Origin: an uncultured Ignavibacteriota bacterium
GTDB taxonomy: Bacteria > Bacteroidota > Ignavibacteria > UBA10030 > UBA8401
Reading direction: 5' to 3'
NCBI GenBank assembly: GCA_903861125.1
Contig: CAIOTF010000040.1
Coordinates: forward strand, 1 to 43,496
Length of the DNA stretch: 43,496 nucleotides
The position numbers were made by a program, and so were the translations under genes. Below are positions 1-8,035 of the stretch, piece after piece; the stretch's first letter is position 1, and each line of letters begins with the position of its first letter. The notes beneath the pieces are model-generated. The model saw only the letters and a list, made by a program, of their open reading frames with translations. It ran no database searches and was not told the origin of the DNA.

Positions 1-491
1 AAAGGCACTAATCTTCACTGTTGTTTTTTCCGTGTTCATCCGTGTTCTTTCCGCGAAATCAGTGGTTAATATTTTTAAGAGCATTCACCACAGAAAAATA
101 CTGTAAAGGCACTAATCTTCACTGTTGTTTTATCCGTGTTAATCCGTGCTCTTTCCGCGAAATCCGTGGTTAATGTTTTAAGAGCATGCACCACAGAAAG
201 ACACTGTAAAGTTACGGATCTTCACTGTTGTTTTTTTCCGTGTTCATCCGTGTTCTTTCCGCGAAATCAGTGGTTAATGTTTTAAGAGCATTCACCACAG
301 AAAAACACTGTAAAGGCACTAATCTTCACTGTTGTTTTTTCCGTGTTCATCCGTGTTCTTTCCGCGAAATCAGTGGTTAATATTTTTAAGAGCATTCACC
401 ACAGAAAAACACTGTAAAGGCACGGATCTTCACTGTTGTTTTATCCGTGTTCATCCGTGCTCTTTCCGCGAAATCCGTGGTTAATGTTTTA
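1..491. repeat. Tandem array of ~104-bp repeat, five units
   Basis: Four full units (1-104, 105-207, 208-311, 312-415) and a fifth partial unit (416-491) lie head to tail. Each starts AAAGGCAC or a variant and ends CACTGT, and each contains the sub-repeat ATCCGTG two to four times. All five units carry the variant CTTTCCGCGAAATC, while the second array (4341-4717) carries CTTTCCGTGAAATC. There are no unique spacers, so this is not CRISPR. No open reading frame is convincing here. The array abuts ygeW and its last bases form the ygeW stop codon. The left end is cut by the window edge, so more units may exist. Confidence 0.95.
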
Positions 492-1676
492 TCTTCTCCC
501 GCTGTTGTTTTCAAGTAATTGTTTCATCTTTTCCGTCGGATTTTCCATACGGGTCAGGAACATCAGTGCTGCGATCACGAAGGGTTTATAACCGGCTTCC
601 GCGTACGTAGCCAAACGATATTTTTCAAAAACATCCTTCGCAACTTCCCCTTCTGCGCAGCTCACACCCGAAATATCCGCCGGAAGGCAATGCATATACA
701 ATGCTTCACCTTTTTTCGTCAATTTCATTTTCTTCTCATCACATTCCCAATTTTTGAACTTCGCGTTGTTGGCAAGACATTCTTTCTCAAGATCTTTCAA
801 TCCCGGTTTATCATTGCTGTTCAATAATACTGTTCTGCGCTGCATAACATTGAACGGTGCCCACGATTTCGGATAGACGATGTCGGCATTACTGAACGCA
901 GCATCCATACTATTGACGATCTCAAATTTTCCACCGGACTGCACGGATTGTTTCTTTGCTTGCTCGATCACATCGGGAATCAAACCATATCCTTCGGGAT
1001 ATGCAAGAGAAACATCCATGCCGAAGCGTGACATCAGACCAATAACTCCCTGCGGAACCGAAAGCGGTTTGCCATAGCTTGGTGAATATGCCCACGTCAT
1101 GGCAATTTTCTTGCCGCGAAGATTCTCCAGCGAACCGAAAGTATTCTTCAACTGCATCAGGTCCGCAAGAGCCTGCGTCGGATGATCAATGTCGCATTGC
1201 AGATTGACAACTGTGGGCCGCTGATGAAGTATCCCATTCTCATATCCTTCCTGTATAGCGGAACCGAATTCGCGCATATACGTATGGCCTTCCCCAAGAA
1301 ACATATCGTCACGGATTCCGATCACTTCTGCAAGGAACGAGATCATATTTGCAGTTTCACGGACCGTTTCACCATGTGCGATCTGCGATTTTTCTTCGTC
1401 AAGCTCGGAAAGACCGAGACCAAGCGCATTGGCTGCCGATGCATAACTGAATCGTGTGCGCGTAGAGTTGTCGCGGAAGATCGATATTGCGAGACCAGTA
1501 TCGAATGTACGGATCGACTTGCCTGCTTTATGCATATCCTTCAATAATTGTGCAACCGTCAAGACCGCTTTTATTTCATCCTCCGACCGGTCCCAGGTAA
1601 GAAGAAAATCTTTATTGAACATATTCGTCTTGAGGCTGCTCAGCGTGTTGAACTTTGTTTGAAATGCCTGTTGCAT
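489..1676 (-). CDS. ygeW: Knotted carbamoyltransferase YgeW
   Basis: A 395-residue protein of the aspartate/ornithine carbamoyltransferase superfamily, almost the length of E. coli YgeW (396). The carbamoyl-phosphate loop STRTR is at 71-75, HPTQ at 165-168 and HCLPAD at 329-334, so the carbamoyl phosphate site looks intact. The overall sequence pattern (FRDNSTRTRFSYASA, QRPTVVNLQCDIDHPTQ) is that of YgeW rather than ArgF or PyrB. The second substrate of the YgeW family is not established; its genomic home in E. coli is the anaerobic purine-catabolism locus, which agrees with the neighbours here. It is the last gene of the operon, 45 bp after the xdhD-like gene. AAAGGG lies just upstream of the ATG and supports the start. 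The stop codon falls in repeat array 1. Confidence 0.93.
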   Translation of the reverse strand: MQQAFQTKFNTLSSLKTNMFNKDFLLTWDRSEDEIKAVLTVAQLLKDMHKAGKSIRTFDTGLAISIFRDNSTRTRFSYASAANALGLGLSELDEEKSQIAHGETVRETANMISFLAEVIGIRDDMFLGEGHTYMREFGSAIQEGYENGILHQRPTVVNLQCDIDHPTQALADLMQLKNTFGSLENLRGKKIAMTWAYSPSYGKPLSVPQGVIGLMSRFGMDVSLAYPEGYGLIPDVIEQAKKQSVQSGGKFEIVNSMDAAFSNADIVYPKSWAPFNVMQRRTVLLNSNDKPGLKDLEKECLANNAKFKNWECDEKKMKLTKKGEALYMHCLPADISGVSCAEGEVAKDVFEKYRLATYAEAGYKPFVIAALMFLTRMENPTEKMKQLLENNSGRR

Positions 1677-1721
1677 TGTATCCCTTTCATAATTAATATT
1701 TCAAAAACTGCAAATAATGTT

Positions 1722-4307
1722 TTATTGAGAAATCTTTTTTGCCGCCGGCGAATCTTTCATCGGCAGTTTGTAACGGCGGATACCGTCGAATTTATATAGT
1801 GCGCCGGCAACGGCTCCTGCGGTCGGCACAAGTCCGATCTCACCGACACCTTTCGCACCAAACGGTCCTTCGGATTCATGTTCTTCAACAAATATTACTT
1901 TTGTTTCCGGCATATCCTTAGCCCGCAATATCCCAAGGGAACGGAACTTGAATGATTCGGGAACGCCGTTCTTCAGCTTCAACTCTTCGGTGAGCGCATA
2001 GCCGAGTCCCATATGTATGGACCCTTCCATCTGCCCTTCCAGCAATTTTCTGTTTATGATCCTTCCGACGTCGTGCGCTGCAACGATCTTTTTTAGATGT
2101 CCGTTCTCATCAAGAATACAGACTTGCGTTGCAAAACCAAATGTCATATGAGTGATCGGTTTTTTCGTTGTGTCTTCGAGCGCCGTCGTGTAATCAATAA
2201 CTACTTCACCAAAATATTTTTTACCGGTTAGATCCGAAATCTTTTTGCCGGCATCAAGATCTTTTTTCATTTCCTGCGCTGCTTTGATCACGGCGCGGCC
2301 GCCAAGCACGGTTGCGCGCGAAGCTGTTGTCATTCCGCACGGTGTCGGCTGCGTTGTGTCGATGTCCACCCGGATATTTCTCGGATCAACGCCGGTCACA
2401 TCGCTGAAGAATTGAATCATCACCGTACAAAAACCTTGTCCCATTTCAGTGAAACCAGTGTTAATGGTGATCGTTTCGTCCGGATGAATTGTTGCGATCG
2501 CCTGGCCGTATTCCGGCATGCCGTTTCCTATGCCGACATTCTTTATTCCGCATCCGATGCCAACATATTTCGATGAATAATAGACATCCTTTACCGCCAG
2601 CAATGTTTTTTTGATTCCGACAGCCCGTTCAAAGACTTGTCCCGTGCAGAAGGTATCTCCGACATCAACAACATTTCTCCATCGAATTTCCCACCCATCG
2701 ATCCCGACTTTTTCCGCAAGGATATCCATCATTCCTTCAATGGCGAACGAAGCCTGGTTTGCACCGAATCCGCGCATTGCACCGCACGGAAGATTGTTTG
2801 TATAGACCGCTTTTGCTTCAACATCGGAGTGAAGAATATTATACGGACCGCATGCATGACCTGCAGCCCGTTCCAGCACTTTTGTTCCGACGGATGCATA
2901 CGCCCCTTTATCGCCGATCATCCGGGCGCGAACGGCCGTCAATTTTCCATTCGCATCACATCCAACGGTATATGTCATTTTGATCGGATGGCGTTTCGGA
3001 TGAAGACGGATGCTCTCTTCGCGTGTCAATGTTGCTTTCACCGGTTTGCCGACCAACAGTGATGCAAGCGCAACGTGTGCTTGTATGCTAAGGTCTTCTT
3101 TTCCGCCAAAAGCACCGCCATTGGTAATGAGCGTTACTTTCACTTTCTCTTCCGGTAATCCTAAAAACGATGCGATCTGTTTCCGGTCATCAAACACGCC
3201 TTGGCCCTGGCTCAGCACTTCAATGACACCGTCCTTTGGGAAGGCAACGGCACTTTCAGGTTCAAGGAATGCATGTTCAATCACTTGCGTTTCGAATGTT
3301 CTGGTTTCCACAAATGCCGAGTGTACCAAAGCCGAGTCCACATCGCCACGTTTGATGATTGAATTGGAAAGGAGATTTATGTGGTCCGCGTGGACTTGCG
3401 GAGCGTCCGGATTCAGTGCTTCTTCGGGATCGAACACGCCGGGAAGAATCTCGTATTCTAGTTTTATTTTTTCAACTGCGTTTCGGGCAGTACGATTATC
3501 GGTCGCAACAACCATCGCAAGCATATCACCGATGCAATGCGTGATCTCCCCTTCAGCATGAAGCAGAGGCCAATCATGATAAATTAATCCTTGTTTACGT
3601 TGCCCCGGAACATCGCCGGCTTTGATTACGCGTATAACACCCGGAATCCGTTCCGCATCCGAAGAATCTATCTTGTTGATTCTGATCCGTGGATGCGGTG
3701 AGAAAAGAAATGCAGAGTACATCATTCCAGGCATTGTAATGTCATCGATAAACGGACGTTCGCCCATCGCAAATTTTTCGCCGTCCATTTTCGGAAGGCT
3801 TGTGCCGATCTTCCCCGAATAATCCGGCTGGGGAAGCGGCACTCCGTTAAATGCCTTGGCGGCAAGTTCAATCGCATCCACGATCTTTACATATCCGGTA
3901 CAGCGGCAGATGTGATTGTTCAAAGCGAATGAGATCTCTTCCCTGCTTGGAGTCGGATTCTTTTGGAGCAGACTCTTTGCACGCATCACAATTCCGGGAG
4001 TGCAGAATCCGCATTGTGTTCCGGCGGAGAGTACAAATGCCTTTGCAAAGATGTTCCGTTCTTTTTCGTCAAGTCCTTCGAGTGTTATAACGTTCTTCCC
4101 CTGCATATTTTTTGCAGGAACCGCACATGATGCGACCGCCTTGCCATCAACGATAACAGTGCAGCAGCCGCATGAACCTTGCGGTGCGCAACCGTTCTTC
4201 GGAGAGATCAGTCCGGCCTGCTCGCGCAGAACATCCATCAAAGACATATTCTCTTCAAGCGCCGCTTCGAATTCTTTCCCGTTCAATGTAAATTGCAATG
4301 GATTCAT
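1722..4307 (-). CDS. xdhD: XdhD-like molybdenum hydroxylase ([2Fe-2S] plus molybdopterin domains)
   Basis: An 861-residue xanthine dehydrogenase family protein. Residues 1-155 hold a plant-type [2Fe-2S] domain (Cys40, 46, 49, 61) and an alpha-helical [2Fe-2S] domain (Cys99, 102, 134, 136). Residues 165-861 are the molybdopterin-binding part, with GGAFGGKE at 397-404, MRGFG at 511-515, EMGQG at 621-625 and GVGEIG at 820-825, where Glu823 is the expected active-site base. Glu404 and Arg512 occupy the positions of the two purine-contacting residues of bovine xanthine dehydrogenase (Glu802, Arg880), so a purine substrate is plausible. There is no FAD domain between the halves; E. coli XdhD has the same layout. 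No in-frame TGA suggests selenocysteine; selenium, if used, would be the labile cofactor type. The ATG has no clear ribosome-binding site and follows repeat array 2. Confidence 0.92.
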   Translation of the reverse strand: MNPLQFTLNGKEFEAALEENMSLMDVLREQAGLISPKNGCAPQGSCGCCTVIVDGKAVASCAVPAKNMQGKNVITLEGLDEKERNIFAKAFVLSAGTQCGFCTPGIVMRAKSLLQKNPTPSREEISFALNNHICRCTGYVKIVDAIELAAKAFNGVPLPQPDYSGKIGTSLPKMDGEKFAMGERPFIDDITMPGMMYSAFLFSPHPRIRINKIDSSDAERIPGVIRVIKAGDVPGQRKQGLIYHDWPLLHAEGEITHCIGDMLAMVVATDNRTARNAVEKIKLEYEILPGVFDPEEALNPDAPQVHADHINLLSNSIIKRGDVDSALVHSAFVETRTFETQVIEHAFLEPESAVAFPKDGVIEVLSQGQGVFDDRKQIASFLGLPEEKVKVTLITNGGAFGGKEDLSIQAHVALASLLVGKPVKATLTREESIRLHPKRHPIKMTYTVGCDANGKLTAVRARMIGDKGAYASVGTKVLERAAGHACGPYNILHSDVEAKAVYTNNLPCGAMRGFGANQASFAIEGMMDILAEKVGIDGWEIRWRNVVDVGDTFCTGQVFERAVGIKKTLLAVKDVYYSSKYVGIGCGIKNVGIGNGMPEYGQAIATIHPDETITINTGFTEMGQGFCTVMIQFFSDVTGVDPRNIRVDIDTTQPTPCGMTTASRATVLGGRAVIKAAQEMKKDLDAGKKISDLTGKKYFGEVVIDYTTALEDTTKKPITHMTFGFATQVCILDENGHLKKIVAAHDVGRIINRKLLEGQMEGSIHMGLGYALTEELKLKNGVPESFKFRSLGILRAKDMPETKVIFVEEHESEGPFGAKGVGEIGLVPTAGAVAGALYKFDGIRRYKLPMKDSPAAKKISQ

Positions 4308-4340
4308 AATTTTTTATTCAACTTTGCATGGATATTTTTT

Positions 4341-4717
4341 TTCATCCGTGTTCATCCGTGCTCTTTCCGTGAAATCCGTAGTTAATATTTTTAAGAGCAT
4401 TCACCGCAGAAAGACACTGTAAAAGCACTGAGCTTCACTGTTGTGTTCATCCGTGCTAATCCGTGTTCTTTCCGTGAAATCCGTGGTGAATGTTTTTAAG
4501 AGCATTCACCAGAAAGACACAGTAAAAGCACAGATCTTCACTGTTGTTTTTATCCGTGTTCATCCGTGTTCTTTCCGTGAAATCCGTGGTTAATGTTTTT
4601 AAGAGCATTCACCACAGAAAGACACTGTAAAAGCACAGATCTTCACTGTTGTTTTTATCCGTGCTAATCCGTGCTCTTTCCGTGAAATCCGTGGTTAATG
4701 TTTTTAAGAGCATTCAC
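4341..4717. repeat. Second array of the ~104-bp repeat, four units, inside the operon
   Basis: Units are 4341-4420 (5' truncated), 4421-4523, 4524-4628 and 4629-4717 (3' truncated). They are clearly related to the array at 1-491 but share their own variants (CCGTGAAATC, AAAAGCAC). The array fills the 356-bp gap between ygfK and xdhD and runs 54 bases into the ygfK reading frame, giving its last 17 codons and stop. The transcript toward xdhD and ygeW must either read through the array or start in or after it. Confidence 0.95.
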
Positions 4718-6664
4718 AAAATGAACACGGTCTGTTTTCATAATTCCATGCAGCAAAGAATTCATCACATAATAATACCGCATGTCGATTACTAAATGGG
4801 CATTACCGGAGGCATCAAGAATTTTGTTAGTTTCAGGATGTAGTGTTACGTGGACCGCATTATACCTGAATTCACTTTTGCTGCCTTGTTTATCGTAATG
4901 CAATTCATATTCATGGCTATTGAAACGTCCATAAAGAATAGCCTTGTTTCCATTGAACTGCAAAACAAATCCGCTCAAAATGTTCCATTTTTTGAACGAT
5001 TCCAAAGAACCAAAGAATCTCGGCTTTTCAATATATGGTCCGCCATCTTCCGGACAAAACACATCGCAATTGCCGCATTCATTGCATGCATCGGCATAAT
5101 TGCCTATCTGATGTCTTTCTTTTATTGACAGATGACCGCCAACGATTTCCTTCCATCCGTGAACTGTTACTTCAACATTATTGAAATCAATTTCAATCGG
5201 TTCGGTCTCAAAATAGAAATTTGCATCATTCGGACAAACCGGGATGCATTTATCGCAATTAATGCAATCGAATAACTGCAGAGTGCTTCCGATCTTCCGC
5301 GGTGCAGTTTTGTTGTTGGAAAAATGATACCGTGGATTTACAGTACTTTTCGCGACAAGTACTGTTGTGTTATGAATAATCGCCGATTGAACATTCTCAC
5401 TTTTACATCCGGAACTGTTTGCCGTACGAATGATAAAGTCATCAATCGTTTTGGCACCCAGTGTTCGCATCGCCTCCTCAAGATTGGTCAGATATTTTGG
5501 CAATCTTCCATAGCCACCCGGACGGAGGAGATCAGTACACGTTGTGACGGGGACCAGGCCAATGGAAACACAATCAGCAAAATTATTTGCATCAACGCCG
5601 GCAGAAAAAGAAACGGGAAAACTTCCGCCGAAGATTTTCCGCCAATCATCTACCAGGGAAAGATGCAGAAGATGAAGCGGCTGTCCGGAAAGATATTGGA
5701 CCTTGTCTTTAAGATATTTTCCGTTGTTCACCACTTCCAGCGTATTGCCGAATTTCACACCGATTGTTTTTCCGGTTTGCGATGCAATGTTTTGCAGACG
5801 TTTCACCATTGCCACCGCATCATCAAAGGGAATATTGAACTCGTACGCTTTGGGATTTACAACTATATCCGTGTATCCAAGTGTTTGATACAGCAGATTT
5901 TCAAGACGATCTTTGCCGAGCATCGGCGGATTCATCTTAACAACAACGTGGAATCCCATCTCACTTAATAAATATTCACAAATCCGTTCGATCTCATCAG
6001 CCGGCGTTCCATGAAACGTGGAGAGTGTGATACTGTCCGATATTTTTTTGCTGAACGGCAGGTCACGATACTGTTTGAATTCATCGGGTATCTCTGCACG
6101 CAGTTCATCGATAAGCGCGGAGGCATCTTTCATTGTTTGCAGCCATGACCGCATTTGCGAAGACCGGAGACCCGCAAGATCGTACCCCACACTAACATCG
6201 AAGATCGTATCGAATTGTGACGGCCAGAAATTTGAATTTGGCAGATCAAGAAAGAGCCAATGCTTCAGTATCTCCACCATCATTCGTGCTTTAACATATT
6301 CTTTCGCCGATTCTTCAAGACGCAGTTCCTGCGACCATTCCGTATTATAGCCGACCGTTGCCATATCAATACAGGGACGTGCAATTTCAAGCCGGTCTTT
6401 TATTTGAACGGTCTTCAATTCGATGATTCGGGAACCGGCAAGCCAAGAGAGAGCGATATTCTGCGCCAGTTGAGTATGGGGTCCGGCAGCGGGGCCGACG
6501 GGATTTGCAGCAGGATTTCCGCAGGAGACTACTTTTAGATTGCTTTCGGCAACAGGAGAATAGAATTTTCGTGACGGCAGATCGAAGATCGCATTGGTCT
6601 TCGTGTATTCGTAATACATTCTTCGTAAAAGAGTGTGGAATGATATCGGAAAGAGTTCTGCCAT
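4664..6664 (-). CDS. ygfK: YgfK-like Fe-S oxidoreductase lacking the central flavin/NAD(P)H domain
   Basis: The first ~440 residues match the N-terminal dihydroorotate-dehydrogenase-like half of E. coli YgfK (for example GPAAGPHTQLAQNI at 57-70, RIIELKTVQI at 79-88, TDLLRPGGY at 377-385). Residues 465-540 form a double [4Fe-4S] ferredoxin domain (Cys467, 470, 473, 477 and Cys527, 530, 533, 537). The GltD-like FAD/NAD(P)H module that lies between these parts in E. coli YgfK (1032 residues) is missing, which explains the length of 666. The likely role is electron transfer linked to the XdhD-like hydroxylase; this is inference from the locus. The final 17 residues (from Val650) are translated from repeat array 2 and are probably not native. 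It lies 64 bp after ssnA. No Shine-Dalgarno site is evident. Confidence 0.85.
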   Translation of the reverse strand: MAELFPISFHTLLRRMYYEYTKTNAIFDLPSRKFYSPVAESNLKVVSCGNPAANPVGPAAGPHTQLAQNIALSWLAGSRIIELKTVQIKDRLEIARPCIDMATVGYNTEWSQELRLEESAKEYVKARMMVEILKHWLFLDLPNSNFWPSQFDTIFDVSVGYDLAGLRSSQMRSWLQTMKDASALIDELRAEIPDEFKQYRDLPFSKKISDSITLSTFHGTPADEIERICEYLLSEMGFHVVVKMNPPMLGKDRLENLLYQTLGYTDIVVNPKAYEFNIPFDDAVAMVKRLQNIASQTGKTIGVKFGNTLEVVNNGKYLKDKVQYLSGQPLHLLHLSLVDDWRKIFGGSFPVSFSAGVDANNFADCVSIGLVPVTTCTDLLRPGGYGRLPKYLTNLEEAMRTLGAKTIDDFIIRTANSSGCKSENVQSAIIHNTTVLVAKSTVNPRYHFSNNKTAPRKIGSTLQLFDCINCDKCIPVCPNDANFYFETEPIEIDFNNVEVTVHGWKEIVGGHLSIKERHQIGNYADACNECGNCDVFCPEDGGPYIEKPRFFGSLESFKKWNILSGFVLQFNGNKAILYGRFNSHEYELHYDKQGSKSEFRYNAVHVTLHPETNKILDASGNAHLVIDMRYYYVMNSLLHGIMKTDRVHFVNALKNINHGFHGKSTD

Positions 6665-6728
6665 ATTTTTTGTTTTAGAAGCGGGATAATCGCTTAATGC
6701 GACGGTGCCGCCAAACTGCTGTAAGGTG

Positions 6729-8033
6729 TCATGGGACCGTCTCCATCATTTTGATCCACATTTTTTTTGATTTTGCCTGTGCTTCGGAATATATTTTTTC
6801 AACATCCATTCCTGCAACCGTGCGGTCTTTTACGACCCATTTCCCGCCGACCATAACAGATTCAACATTGGCAGAGCGCATACCAAACAGATAATGACCA
6901 AGGAGATTCTCTGCCGTTATTGGTGTCGGCGTAGTATAATCCGACACGATCAGATCGGCTGCGGAATTTTTCGCCAGTGTTCCAATCTGCGCGCCGAAGA
7001 TCTCCGATGCGCATTGCTGTCCGCCCGTAATCAGCCGTGAGAAATCTATGTTTTGCTTATGTTGAGAATCCCGGCGTTTGAAGAAAGCGATCTTTGCCTC
7101 TTCGATCATATCCGAAGGAAAGCCATCCGTTCCTATCATGCCGCGATTTTTGAATAGATGGACCGGTGCATAACCAACCATATTATTCATATTTGAACGG
7201 GGATTATGTGCAAGCCATGTTCTGGTCTTATTCAGATGGGAGTACTCTCGTTGCGATAGATGGATACAATGAGCAAGAATTGATTTGTTTGTTAAAATCT
7301 TTGCACGGGAAAGACGGTCAATAATGCTGCAATGATATTTTTTTCGGGCATCCGCAACATCACACAAATCTTCTGCAACATGAATGTGAACGCCGGTTCG
7401 ATGAGTTGATGCCACTTCGCCGCACAGAGAAAGCGACTCATCACTCATGGTAAATGATGCATGTGCACCGACAAGTCCGCGGAACAATGTATTGCTGCTG
7501 TTCGCAGCGATGAACCTGTCGTTCTCGGCTATGCCTTCATTGCGCCGCTTCTTTCCGCCGCGGTCAGTCACCTCATAGCACAATACTCCCCGTAATCCGA
7601 CCTTTGACATTGCTTCTTTAATAATATCAAGTGAACCATTAATTGCATTCGGCGATGCGTGATGATCGATGATGGTTGTCGTACCATTTTGAACAGCCTC
7701 AATTGCACCGACGAGTGCACTATAATAAATCGTTTCTTCATCAAGTGCCCGATCCAGTTTCCACCACACTTTTTTCAGGATATCAAGAAAATTTTTCGGA
7801 GGGGTTTTGGGCGGCGGCATTCCGCGCGATAGAGATGAATACAAATGTGTATGGGCATTCACCCATCCGGGAAGAACAATTTTTCCCCGAAGATCAACTA
7901 TTTTTTCGGCAGGGTGAGATGCGAGACCCTTTCCGCGTTCAACAATAATACCATCGCTGATCCGCAGATCAACCGTTTCCATCATACTAGGATAGAGAGT
8001 GCAAACAACGCTATTTTTAAGAATGATCTTCAA
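6729..8033 (-). CDS. ssnA: SsnA-type amidohydrolase
   Basis: A 434-residue metal-dependent hydrolase of the amidohydrolase superfamily, close in length to E. coli SsnA (442). The metal motif NAHTH is at 59-63, further ligand candidates are His216/His218 (HIHVAED) and His255 (LAHC), and the catalytic Asp is probably Asp303 (GTDG). C-terminal strands complete the composite beta domain. SsnA is related to guanine deaminase and other aminohydrolases; in purine-catabolism loci it is thought to act on a ring intermediate, but the exact substrate is not established. The start is a TTG at 8033, only 2 bases after the stop of the upstream PLP-enzyme gene, so translation is probably coupled. Confidence 0.9.
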   Translation of the reverse strand: MKIILKNSVVCTLYPSMMETVDLRISDGIIVERGKGLASHPAEKIVDLRGKIVLPGWVNAHTHLYSSLSRGMPPPKTPPKNFLDILKKVWWKLDRALDEETIYYSALVGAIEAVQNGTTTIIDHHASPNAINGSLDIIKEAMSKVGLRGVLCYEVTDRGGKKRRNEGIAENDRFIAANSSNTLFRGLVGAHASFTMSDESLSLCGEVASTHRTGVHIHVAEDLCDVADARKKYHCSIIDRLSRAKILTNKSILAHCIHLSQREYSHLNKTRTWLAHNPRSNMNNMVGYAPVHLFKNRGMIGTDGFPSDMIEEAKIAFFKRRDSQHKQNIDFSRLITGGQQCASEIFGAQIGTLAKNSAADLIVSDYTTPTPITAENLLGHYLFGMRSANVESVMVGGKWVVKDRTVAGMDVEKIYSEAQAKSKKMWIKMMETVP

Positions 8034-8035
8034 GA

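Noticed and set aside
1722-4307. Selenocysteine in the XdhD-like protein
   Set aside because: No in-frame TGA; the family uses selenium, if at all, as a non-protein cofactor.
1-4717. CRISPR array
   Set aside because: Units are near-identical over their whole ~104-bp length with no unique spacers, and no cas genes are present.
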